Origin: Clostridia bacterium | GTDB taxonomy: Bacteria; Bacillota; Sulfobacillia; RBS10-35; Bu92 | Assembly: GCA_019683875.1 (NCBI GenBank) | Contig: JADGHN010000004.1 | Location: 1 to 32,170 of the forward strand | Direction of reading: 5' to 3' | DNA length: 32,170 nt | Shown here: positions 25,776 to 32,170 of the stretch, piece by piece | Layout: every line of letters begins with the position of its first letter | Position numbering within the stretch: position 1 is the stretch's first letter | Position numbers and translations under genes: made by a program | Notes under the pieces: model-generated | The model's database searches: none | What the model was told of the DNA's origin: nothing | What the model saw: only the letters and a program-made list of their open reading frames with translations

Positions 25776-27006
25776 CGCGTGGGCCATCGTCCCCGGCGCC
25801 GGGCGGGGCCGCCGGCTCGGCGCCGGGGAGGCGAAGGCGTGGGTGTCCGTCGGCGGCCGCCCGCTGGCCGCGTACGCCGTCGCGGCGCTCGCGCGGCATC
25901 CGCGCGTGGAGGGTATGGTCTTCGCCGCGCCCGCGGGACAACTGGACGCGGCGCGCCGGGTGCTTGAGCCGCACGCGGGCGGAGCCGAGTTCCGCGTGGT
26001 GGAGGGCGGCGCGGAGCGGGCGGACACGGTGCGCCAGGCGCTGGAGGCCGTGCCCAAGGAGGCCGAACTCGTCCTCGTCCACGACGCGGCGCGTCCGTTC
26101 CTGCCCGCGGACGTCGTCGACCGCGTCCTCGAGGCCGCGAGGCGTGCCGGCGCGGCGGCGCCCGTGCTGCCGGTGGTGGACACCGTCGCGGAGTCGGACG
26201 GCCGCCGCATGGTGGGGGCGCTCGCCCGGGACCGTCTCGCCGCCGTCCAGACGCCCCAGGCCTTCCGGGCGAGCCTCCTGCGGGCGGCGCACGGGTGGGC
26301 GGCGGCGTCGCGCGTCACGGTCACCGACGACGCCGGTCTCGTCTATCGATATCTGCATCAGGCCAGCGCGCCGGAAGCCGAGGAATGGCGCGCGGCGGGA
26401 GCCGAGGTGGCGCTCGTGCCGGGGGATCCCGCGCTGCGAAAGGTGACGTCGCCCGAGGATCTCGCCTGGGCGCGGGAGATGGCCGGCGAGCCGCCCGAAG
26501 GGTTCGACGTGCGCGTCGGCTTCGGCATCGACGTGCACCGCTTCGCCGAGGGGCGGCGCCTGGTCCTGGGCGGCGTGGAGATCCCGCACGACCGGGGCCT
26601 TCTCGGCCACTCCGACGCGGATGTCGTGACGCACGCGATCATGGACGCGCTGCTCGGGGCGGCGGCGCTGGGCGACATCGGCCTGCACTTCCCCGACTCC
26701 GACGCGGCGTACGCGGGGGCTGACAGCCTCGCGCTGCTCTCGCGGGTGCGCCGCCTCGTCGAGGCGGAAGGATGGTCCGTCCGCCACGTCGACGTGATGG
26801 TGCTGGCCGAGGAACCGCGCCTGCGCCCGCACGTCGAGGCGATGCGACGCCGCCTGGCGGACGCGCTCGGCGTCGCCCCGGAGCGCGTCAGCGTGAAGGC
26901 GACCACCACCGAGGGCCTCGGCGCCGTCGGCCGCGCGGAGGGCATCCGCGCGGAGGCCGTCGCCACCCTCATCCGCTGGCATGCGCGTGGTAAACTAGGC
27001 TCCTGA
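25771..27006 (+). CDS. ispDF: Fused IspD-IspF of the MEP isoprenoid pathway, AUU start
   Basis: A 411-residue fusion of cytidylyltransferase IspD (residues 1 to about 240) and cyclodiphosphate synthase IspF (about 247-411). IspD has IVPGAGRGRRLG and K22 for CTP, VHDAARPF and TDDAG. IspF has metal ligands D254, H256 (GIDVH) and H288, plus GHSDADV and TTTEGLGAVGR. The two act on methylerythritol phosphate, two steps apart. The CTP-binding loop lies upstream of the first GTG (25843) and no ATG, GTG or TTG occurs before it in frame. The AUU at 25771, overlapping the TAG of the upstream gene, is the best start. A single-base error is possible. IspE is not in the window. Confidence 0.9.
   Translation: MSAWAIVPGAGRGRRLGAGEAKAWVSVGGRPLAAYAVAALARHPRVEGMVFAAPAGQLDAARRVLEPHAGGAEFRVVEGGAERADTVRQALEAVPKEAELVLVHDAARPFLPADVVDRVLEAARRAGAAAPVLPVVDTVAESDGRRMVGALARDRLAAVQTPQAFRASLLRAAHGWAAASRVTVTDDAGLVYRYLHQASAPEAEEWRAAGAEVALVPGDPALRKVTSPEDLAWAREMAGEPPEGFDVRVGFGIDVHRFAEGRRLVLGGVEIPHDRGLLGHSDADVVTHAIMDALLGAAALGDIGLHFPDSDAAYAGADSLALLSRVRRLVEAEGWSVRHVDVMVLAEEPRLRPHVEAMRRRLADALGVAPERVSVKATTTEGLGAVGRAEGIRAEAVATLIRWHARGKLGS
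26988..26996 (+). promoter_or_regulatory. Possible extended -10 promoter for cysS
   Basis: TG-G-TAAACT occurs at the 3' end of ispDF without a clear -35. A bulged hairpin (27008-27031) with a short TTT follows, so a start here would carry it in the leader. No T-box or other riboswitch is seen before cysS. Confidence 0.3.
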
Positions 27007-27060
27007 ACGCCGCGGAGCGGGCGCTCCGGCGGTTTCATCATTTGGAAGAGGCGTGGTCGC

Positions 27061-28518
27061 ATGACGGAGCTCCGACTGTACAACACGCTGACGCGACGCG
27101 TGGAACCGTTCGTGCCGAGAGAACCGGGCCGGGCGACGATGTACACGTGCGGCCCCACCGTCTACGACTACACGCACATCGGCCACCTGCGTCCGGCGCT
27201 CGTCAGCGACGTGCTCGCCCGCTGGCTGCGCCGGCTCGGCTACGAGGTCCGCTACATCTCGAACTTCACCGACATCGACGACAAAATCATCGAACGGGCC
27301 CAGCGGGAAGGCGTCGGCTACCGGGACGTGGCGGAGCGCTACATCGCGGACTACCTTGAGAACATGCGGGCGCTGGGCATCGACCAGGTCGACCGCTACG
27401 TCCGCGCCACCGACCACATCCCGCAGATCGTCCGCATGATCGAAACGCTCGTCGAGAAGGGCTACGCCTACCCGCTCGACGGCGACGTCTACTTCGACGT
27501 CACACGGGACGAGGACTACGGCAAGCTCAGCGGCCGCTCGCTGGACCAGATGATGGCGGGCGCCCGGGTGAAGGTCGACGAGCGCAAGCGCAACCCGATG
27601 GACTTCGCCCTGTGGAAGGCCGCGAAGCCGGGGGAGCCGGCGTGGCCCAGCCCCTGGGGGCCCGGCCGCCCGGGTTGGCACATCGAGTGCTCGGCGATGA
27701 CCCTCGAGTACCTCGGCTCGGGCCTGGACATCCACGCCGGCGGCGACGACCTCATCTTCCCGCACCATGAGAACGAGATCGCGCAGTCGGAGTGCTTCAC
27801 CGGCGAGGCGCCGTTCGCGCGCTACTGGCTGCACAACGCCATGGTGCAGATCAACGAGGAGAAGATGTCGAAGTCGCTCGGCAACATCGTCGCGCTGCGC
27901 GACCTCGTCCGGCGGCACCCGGCGCCGGTGCTGCGCATGTTCATCCTCTCCACGCACTACAGAAAGCCACTCAATTACTCCGAGGCGGCGATTGAAGAGG
28001 CCCGGCGGGCGTGGGAGCGTCTGGCGAACGCGCGGGCCGCGGTCGCGGCGGCCCTCGCGGAGGGGGCGGCGCCGGCCGGCTCCGCGGCGTCCGGCGAGGG
28101 CGAGGCGGACCTCGGGCGGGCGGCGGCGGAGGCCCGGGAGGCGTTCGCGGCCGCCATGAACGACGATCTCAACACGCCGCTGGCCCTGGCCGCGCTGTTC
28201 GAGCTGGCGCGCGCCGCGAACAGCGCGCTCGTCGCCCCGGGAGCGCCGGGCGCGGCGCCGGAGGATCTGCGCGCCGCCCTGTCGGCGTTCGACGAGCTCG
28301 GCGACGTCCTCGGCCTCTGGACAGGCGCCGGCACCACCGCGGCCGCCTCGCGCGACGGGGTGGCCGACCGTCTCGTGGAGATTCTCGTGCGGCTGCGCGC
28401 GGAGGCGCGCGCCGCACGCGACTGGTCGCTCGCGGACCGCATCCGCGAGGATCTGGCATCTGTGGGCGTGGTGCTGGAAGACCTGCCGCAGGGCACGCGC
28501 TGGAAGTGGCAGGCGTGA
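27061..28518 (+). CDS. cysS: Cysteinyl-tRNA synthetase
   Basis: A 485-residue class I aminoacyl-tRNA synthetase that charges tRNA-Cys. HIGH is seen as HIGH at residues 39-42, the zinc Cys as C30 in TCGPTVYD, and KMSKS at 268-272. The zinc site is completed by [19 protein letters not shown] and the following Glu. The DALR and anticodon-binding C-terminus contain a long Ala/Gly-rich insertion (about residues 325-360). The start ATG follows a purine-rich GGAAGAGG about nine bases away. Its stop overlaps the rlmB start (GTGA); the mrnC gene that sits between them in Bacillus is missing. Confidence 0.97.
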   Translation: MTELRLYNTLTRRVEPFVPREPGRATMYTCGPTVYDYTHIGHLRPALVSDVLARWLRRLGYEVRYISNFTDIDDKIIERAQREGVGYRDVAERYIADYLENMRALGIDQVDRYVRATDHIPQIVRMIETLVEKGYAYPLDGDVYFDVTRDEDYGKLSGRSLDQMMAGARVKVDERKRNPMDFALWKAAKPGEPAWPSPWGPGRPGWHIECSAMTLEYLGSGLDIHAGGDDLIFPHHENEIAQSECFTGEAPFARYWLHNAMVQINEEKMSKSLGNIVALRDLVRRHPAPVLRMFILSTHYRKPLNYSEAAIEEARRAWERLANARAAVAAALAEGAAPAGSAASGEGEADLGRAAAEAREAFAAAMNDDLNTPLALAALFELARAANSALVAPGAPGAAPEDLRAALSAFDELGDVLGLWTGAGTTAAASRDGVADRLVEILVRLRAEARAARDWSLADRIREDLASVGVVLEDLPQGTRWKWQA

Positions 28519-29387
28519 CGCCGCCGCACGGCTCCCGAGGCGCGCGCCCGGGCGACGCGCCCGCGCGGCGCGGCGGCCGCGGTCCCGGGCCAGGCGGGAC
28601 GCGCGGCGGGAGCCCCTGGCGGGCGGCACGGCGCGCGCAGGCCGCAGGTGCGCGGGAAATCGCCGTGCCGGGCCGCCATCCGGCGGAAGAGGCCCTCGCC
28701 AGCGGCCGCGCGCGCCGGCTCCTCGTGGCGGAGGGCCAGCGGAACGCTCGCCTGCGGGCGCTGGTCGAGCGGGCCGAATCCGCCGGAGTGGCCGTGGAGA
28801 CGGTGCCGCCCGCCGAGCTCGACCGCCTCTCCGGCGGCGCCCGCCACCAGGGGGTCGTGGCGCTCGCGGAACCCTATCCCACGGTCGACGTCGACGCGAT
28901 GCTCGACCTCGCCCGCCGGCGCGGCGAGGCGGCGCTGCTGGTCGTCGCCGCGGGCGTCGAGGATCCGCGCAACCTGGGCGCCATCGCGCGCAGCGCCGAA
29001 GGCGCCGGTGCCCACGGGCTCGTCCTTCCCGCGCGCCGCGCCGCGCCGCTCTCCCCCGCCGCGGCCAAGGCGGCCGCCGGCGCGCTGGAGCACCTGCCCG
29101 TCGCGGTCGTGGCGAACGTGGCGCGCACGCTGGCTAACTTGAAGAAGCGCGGCATATGGGTCTACGGGACGGACGCCGCGGCCCCGAAGATCTACTGGGA
29201 GGTCGACTGGACCGCGCCCGTGGCGCTGGTGATCGGAAACGAGGGCGAGGGGTTGTCGCGTCTCGTGCGCGAGTCTTGTGACGAACTTGTACGCATACCC
29301 ATGAACGGGCGGGTCTCGTCCTTGAATGCGTCATCAGCGGCCGCGGTTCTCTTATATGAGGTTGTGCGACAGCGCTCGTCACGTTGA
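28515..29387 (+). CDS. rlmB: 23S rRNA 2'-O-methyltransferase RlmB/TrmH family
   Basis: A 290-residue SPOUT-fold methyltransferase that would methylate a guanosine ribose of 23S rRNA with SAM. The N-terminal substrate-binding domain begins at IAVPGRHPAEEAL, and the SPOUT motifs are NLGAIARSAEGAG, VALVIGNEGEGLSRLV and IPMNGRVSSLNASSAAAVLLYE, including the trefoil knot. Residues 1-48 are an Arg/Gly/Pro-rich extension that may bind RNA or be disordered. The GTG start overlaps the cysS stop by four bases. A later GTG at codon 50 would give the core alone. The stop overlaps the -35 of the sigH promoter. Which RNA is methylated is not proven from sequence. Confidence 0.9.
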   Translation: MTPPHGSRGARPGDAPARRGGRGPGPGGTRGGSPWRAARRAQAAGAREIAVPGRHPAEEALASGRARRLLVAEGQRNARLRALVERAESAGVAVETVPPAELDRLSGGARHQGVVALAEPYPTVDVDAMLDLARRRGEAALLVVAAGVEDPRNLGAIARSAEGAGAHGLVLPARRAAPLSPAAAKAAAGALEHLPVAVVANVARTLANLKKRGIWVYGTDAAAPKIYWEVDWTAPVALVIGNEGEGLSRLVRESCDELVRIPMNGRVSSLNASSAAAVLLYEVVRQRSSR

Positions 29388-29413
29388 CCCAAGCTTCGGC
29401 TTTGTCCTATACT
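29384..29413 (+). promoter_or_regulatory. sigH promoter
   Basis: TTGACC (29384-29389, overlapping the rlmB stop) and TATACT (29408-29413, five of six) are separated by 18 bases. The start would be near 29420 and the leader about 57 bases to the GTG. Confidence 0.65.
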
Positions 29414-29476
29414 AGCGCCGCTGTTGAACGTTTGAGACACGCTTCGGAGCCCAGCGGGATCAGGAGGCGGTGCCGG

Positions 29477-30136
29477 GTGGCGGTGAACCCGAACGTCCAG
29501 TTGTACGGCGGCTTCGAGGATCTCGCCGACGAAGACGTGGTCGCGGCGGCACGCGAAGGGGATACCCTGGCTCTGGAGTATCTCATCACGAAGTACAAGA
29601 ACTTCGTGCGCGCCAAGGCCCGCTCGTACTTCCTCATCGGCGCCGACCGGGAAGACATCATCCAGGAAGGCATGATCGGCCTCTACAAGGCCATCCGGGA
29701 CTTCCGCAGCGACAAGCTTTCCTCGTTCCGCGCGTTCGCGGAGCTGTGCATCACCCGCCAGATCATCACCGCGATCAAGACGGCGACGCGCCAGAAGCAC
29801 ATCCCGCTCAACTCGTACGTCTCGCTCAACAAGCCCATCTACGACGAAGACTCCGACCGCACCCTGCTCGACGTCATCTCGGGCGCGAAGGTGAGCGATC
29901 CGGAAGACCTCGTCATCAGCCGCGAGGAATTCGGCGACATCGAGCAAAAGATGGGCGAAATCCTGAGCGACCTCGAATGGCGGGTCCTCATGGCCTACCT
30001 CGACGGCAAGTCGTACCAGGAGATCGCCGACAGCCTCGAGCGCCACGTGAAGTCCATTGACAACGCCCTCCAGCGCGTGAAGCGCAAGCTGGAGCGCTAC
30101 CTGGAAACGCGCCGCCTGGACGACTCGGCGAAGTAG
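29477..30136 (+). CDS. sigH: RNA polymerase sigma-H factor
   Basis: A 219-residue sigma-70 family factor of the SigH/Spo0H type, which directs early stationary-phase and sporulation genes in Firmicutes. Region 2 includes LEYLITKYKNFVRAKARS, DREDIIQEGMIGLYKAIRDF and FAELCITRQIITAIK. Region 4 includes LSDLEWRVLMAYLDGKSYQE and the helix-turn-helix RHVKSIDNALQRVKRKL. Length is typical. The start chosen is the GTG at 29477, with AGGAGG nine bases before it; upstream starts would add about 30 residues and overlap the promoter. It has its own sigma-A promoter and follows rlmB, as in Bacillus. YacP, usually between them, is absent. Confidence 0.95.
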   Translation: MAVNPNVQLYGGFEDLADEDVVAAAREGDTLALEYLITKYKNFVRAKARSYFLIGADREDIIQEGMIGLYKAIRDFRSDKLSSFRAFAELCITRQIITAIKTATRQKHIPLNSYVSLNKPIYDEDSDRTLLDVISGAKVSDPEDLVISREEFGDIEQKMGEILSDLEWRVLMAYLDGKSYQEIADSLERHVKSIDNALQRVKRKLERYLETRRLDDSAK

Positions 30137-30137
30137 G

Positions 30138-31385
30138 ATGAGCGGCGCGGCCGAGCACGTTCTCTTCCAAGTCGGCCTGCTCTTCCTCGCCGGTTTGGCC
30201 GCAGGGAAGGTCGCCGACTGGCTCCGCGTCCCCGACATCGTCCTCTACCTCCTGGCGGGGATCGCGCTCGGACCGGCGGCGCTCGGCTGGATCGACATTC
30301 CCGGAGAGTCCACGACAAGCGCGCTGATTCTCGTCTTCGGCGCCGCGTTCATGCTGTATGAGGGCGGGCGCGAGGTCGACCTGCGCGTCCTGAGCCAGGT
30401 GTGGCGCACGGTGACGCTGCTTTCGACGACCGGCGTCCTCGTGACGGCCCTGCCCGTGGCGCTCGCCGCGGCGTGGCTTCTCCACCTCCCGTTCCTCGTC
30501 GCGTTCCTTCTGGCCGCCGTCCTCGCACCGACGGATCCGGCCACGATCATCCCGATCTTTCAACAGGTCCGGCTCGTGCCGCGGCTCGCCCAGACGGCCC
30601 AGTCTGAATCGGCGTTCAACGACGCGACCGGCTCCGTGCTCGTCGTCAGCCTCCTCGCCGTGCTGTCGGCCGGCGGCCTCTCCGCCGGAGACATCGCGAC
30701 CAAGTTCCTGCTGCTCATCGGCGGCGGGATCGGGGTGGGCCTGCTCGTCGGGTTCGTCGCGTCGGCGCTGATCGCCCACGGCAGCCGCATCCCCCGCGTC
30801 TTCGGGGACCACGAGACCGGCTCCGTGATGTCGCTCGTGATCATCATCGGCGCGTATCTCCTGGCAGAAGCCGTCGGGGCCAGCGGCTTCATGGCCGTGT
30901 TCGTCGCCGGCATCGTCAACGGCAACAAGCCCTCCTTCGGCCTCCGCGTGGAGGACGAGCACGAGCGCGTCCACCGGACCTTCTTCAGCGTCAACGCGCT
31001 GATCATGCGCATGTTGATCTTCATCCTGCTCGGCACGCACGTGGACTTCCGCGTCCTGGCGCGCCACGCCTGGCCGCTCCTCGGCGTGATGGTCGTCTTC
31101 ATGTTCGTCGCGCGACCGCTGACGGTGCTGTTGAGCGCCGGCCTCGACCGCGCCGTGCGCTGGACGCGGAACGAGCTGCTGTTTCTCATGTGGGTGCGCG
31201 AGACCGGCGTCATCCCGGCGGCCATGGCGGGCATCCTCATGGCGGAGCGCGTGCCGCACGCGGAGCTCATCCAGGCTGCCGTCTTCGCGGCGATCCTGTC
31301 GACGCTTCTCTTGCAGGCGTCGACGACGGCCTGGGTGGCGCGACGCCTCGGCGTGCTCGAAGACGCGGATGCGGCGAGCGCGTGA
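30138..31385 (+). CDS. Cation/proton antiporter, CPA1/NhaP type
   Basis: A 415-residue membrane protein with about 12-13 hydrophobic segments. The CPA signatures are present: LAPTDPATIIPIF and SESAFNDATGSVLVV, where the Asp pair and Asn-Asp form the ion-binding site, with FMLYEGGREVDL and VRETGVIPAAMAGIL further along. NhaP-like members exchange Na+ or K+ for protons and handle pH or turgor. No cytosolic TrkA-C regulator domain is attached at the C-terminus, making it shorter than NhaP2. The ATG lies two bases after the sigH stop, so it may be read with sigH. The cation is not decidable by sequence. Confidence 0.85.
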   Translation: MSGAAEHVLFQVGLLFLAGLAAGKVADWLRVPDIVLYLLAGIALGPAALGWIDIPGESTTSALILVFGAAFMLYEGGREVDLRVLSQVWRTVTLLSTTGVLVTALPVALAAAWLLHLPFLVAFLLAAVLAPTDPATIIPIFQQVRLVPRLAQTAQSESAFNDATGSVLVVSLLAVLSAGGLSAGDIATKFLLLIGGGIGVGLLVGFVASALIAHGSRIPRVFGDHETGSVMSLVIIIGAYLLAEAVGASGFMAVFVAGIVNGNKPSFGLRVEDEHERVHRTFFSVNALIMRMLIFILLGTHVDFRVLARHAWPLLGVMVVFMFVARPLTVLLSAGLDRAVRWTRNELLFLMWVRETGVIPAAMAGILMAERVPHAELIQAAVFAAILSTLLLQASTTAWVARRLGVLEDADAASA

Positions 31386-31391
31386 AATCGG

Positions 31392-31421
31392 TTGCGTCGC
31401 GAAACGGCCGTGTGCTATAGT
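31392..31421 (+). promoter_or_regulatory. Promoter of the tRNA operon
   Basis: TATAGT (31416-31421) preceded by TG-C forms an extended -10, with TTGCGT (31392-31397) as a weak -35 at 18 bases. The first tRNA starts 36 bases after the -10. Confidence 0.6.
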
Positions 31422-31456
31422 ATCGACTGCGATTGCGGAGCGGCGCGCTTGAACAG

Positions 31457-31531
31457 GCTGGCGTAGCTCAATGGCAGAGCATCCGCCTTGTAAGCGGAAG
31501 GTTGTCGGTTCAAGTCCGTCCGCCAGCTCCA
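31457..31531 (+). tRNA. tRNA-Thr (UGU)
   Basis: A complete cloverleaf: acceptor GCTGGCG with CGCCAGC, D-stem GCTC/GAGC, anticodon stem TCCGC/GCGGA, TGT anticodon at 31489-31491, T-arm GGTTCAAGTCC and a DNA-encoded CCA. Reads ACA and other threonine codons. Confidence 0.95.
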
Positions 31532-31546
31532 AGATGGCTTACACAC

Positions 31547-31631
31547 GGAGAGGTACCGAAGTGGCCAAACGGGGCGGTCTGTAAAACCGTTGGGTCTCCC
31601 TTCGGAGGTTCGAATCCTCCCCTCTCCACCA
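31547..31631 (+). tRNA. tRNA-Tyr (GUA)
   Basis: A class II tRNA of 85 bases with acceptor GGAGAGG/CCTCTCC, GTA anticodon at 31581-31583, and a long variable arm as expected for tRNA-Tyr in bacteria. CCA is encoded. Fifteen bases separate it from tRNA-Thr(UGU). Confidence 0.95.
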
Positions 31632-31659
31632 AAAGTTTGAGAGATTTCCAGCTTTATAC

Positions 31660-31737
<78 letters not shown>

Positions 31738-31742
31738 ATTTG

Positions 31743-31771
31743 GCGCCGGCACGCGGGTGCCGGCGCGTTTT
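31743..31771 (+). terminator. Intrinsic terminator between tRNA-fMet and tRNA-Thr(GGU)
   Basis: A perfect ten-base-pair stem (31743-31752 with 31757-31766), a four-base loop and GTTTT follow tRNA-fMet directly. It splits the tRNA block or works as a partial attenuator. Confidence 0.8.
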
Positions 31772-31811
31772 GCGAAGCGCGCCGCGGGCGTGGACGCCGA
31801 ACGGTTTGCGG

Positions 31812-31887
31812 GCTGCCGTAGCTCAGTCGGCAGAGCATCTCCATGGTAAGGAGAAGGTCGCCGGTTCGATTCCGGCCGGCAGCTCCA
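31812..31887 (+). tRNA. tRNA-Thr (GGU)
   Basis: A complete cloverleaf: acceptor GCTGCCG/CGGCAGC, D-stem GCTC/GAGC, anticodon stem TCTCC/GGAGA with GGT at 31845-31847, T-arm GGTTCGATTCC and encoded CCA. Reads ACC and ACU. It is the last tRNA before tuf. Confidence 0.95.
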
Positions 31888-31898
31888 GTCTTTTGAGG

Positions 31899-31926
31899 AA
31901 CGGCGCTCGGTTGGGGCGCCGTTTCC
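31899..31926 (+). terminator. Weak terminator-like hairpin after tRNA-Thr(GGU)
   Basis: An eight-base-pair stem AACGGCGC/GCGCCGTT (31899-31906 and 31916-31923) is followed by TCCTTGTG, a poor T-run. It may stop or slow the tRNA transcript or serve as a processing site. Confidence 0.45.
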
Positions 31927-31953
31927 TTGTGCGCGCGCGTTCGTGGAAGTCCA

Positions 31954-31982
31954 TTGCCCCGCGGACAGGGATTGGCTAGAAT
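31954..31982 (+). promoter_or_regulatory. Probable tuf promoter
   Basis: TTGCCC (31954-31959) and TAGAAT (31977-31982, five of six) with a 17-base spacer. The start would be near 31989, just at the base of the hairpin described next. Confidence 0.55.
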
Positions 31983-31988
31983 AAATGC

Positions 31989-32012
31989 GCTTGCCGTCCG
32001 GCAGGCTTTTTT
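31989..32012 (+). terminator. Hairpin with six T residues in the tuf leader
   Basis: A seven-base-pair stem (31989-31995 with 32000-32006, one G-T pair) with loop GTCC is followed by TTTTTT. It lies between the tuf promoter and its start codon. It may end tRNA transcripts from upstream, or attenuate tuf. Confidence 0.6.
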
Positions 32013-32086
32013 GGCGCGCCTGGACGGCGTCGGAATTCGCCGCGCGCGCGGCACACTTTCCTCGTAAAGGCGGGGGGCGAAGGCCA

Positions 32087-32170
32087 ATGGCCAAGCAGAA
32101 GTTTGAGCGCACAAAGCCGCACGTGAACATCGGGACGATCGGTCACGTGGACCACGGGAAGACGACGTTG
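32087..32170 (+). CDS. tuf: Elongation factor Tu (3' end outside window)
   Basis: The first 28 codons of EF-Tu, the GTPase that brings aminoacyl-tRNA to the ribosome. [16 protein letters not shown] and the P-loop GHVDHGKT (residues 19-26) are unmistakable. A purine-rich GGGGGGCGAAGG lies upstream of the ATG. It follows the Thr-Tyr-fMet-Thr tRNA block, an arrangement like the E. coli thrU-tyrU-glyT-thrT-tufB unit. The rest of the gene is beyond the window edge. Confidence 0.97.
   Translation, partial: MAKQKFERTKPHVNIGTIGHVDHGKTTL

Noticed and set aside
27007-27060. T-box riboswitch before cysS
   Set aside because: The gap is only 54 bases and lacks the T-box sequence; it holds only a short bulged hairpin.

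Overview
The window is a very GC-rich stretch (by eye about 70 percent) of a bacterial chromosome with the housekeeping layout of a Firmicute. The ctsR-mcsA-mcsB-clpC stress operon is followed by radA, carD, a YacL-type PIN/TRAM gene, ispD-ispF, cysS, rlmB and sigH, then a tRNA block that runs into the EF-Tu gene. High GC combined with this low-GC-Firmicute order suggests a deep-branching Bacillota lineage such as Symbiobacterium or Thermaerobacter relatives. That placement is inference, not a database match.

Positions 1-7388 (plus strand) hold a partial lytic transglycosylase and an HD-domain dNTPase-like protein. They are followed by a tightly overlapped pyrimidine salvage set (tdk, cdd, pdp) that ends in an orphan solute-binding lipoprotein, and then a membrane-anchored DUF4015 glycoside-hydrolase-like protein. 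Positions 7416-13430 (minus strand) are a carboxylate-use cluster. Its transcription order is tctC, tctB, tctA, a PrpB-like lyase, a GntR/FCD regulator and an MFS transporter. A perfect palindrome lies inside the probable tctC promoter and is a good candidate operator. Positions 13647-15588 carry two lipoproteins of visibly lower GC, one unknown and one an Asp-box beta-propeller.

Positions 15660-20562 are the class III heat-shock operon with a recognisable CtsR operator and a strong terminator. DinB and a fused MoaD-MoaE protein lie between clpC and radA. The usual disA slot after radA is empty; a small Cys-containing protein with a consensus promoter is read on the opposite strand there, back to back with carD. 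Positions 24663-31385 hold yacL, a fused ispD-ispF, cysS, rlmB, sigH and a cation/proton antiporter. Positions 31457-32170 carry tRNA-Thr(UGU), tRNA-Tyr(GUA), initiator tRNA-fMet, tRNA-Thr(GGU) and the beginning of tuf.

The most unusual signals are two good genes that lack any AUG, GUG or UUG start where one is needed: the DUF4015 gene, with an AUC after a fine Shine-Dalgarno, and ispDF, with an AUU overlapping the upstream stop. Others are a MoaX-like MoaD-MoaE fusion with a Gly-Gly-Ser junction, the missing disA, and paired stop/UUG junctions in the carboxylate operon. I found no CRISPR array, insertion sequence, prophage or obvious new defence system.
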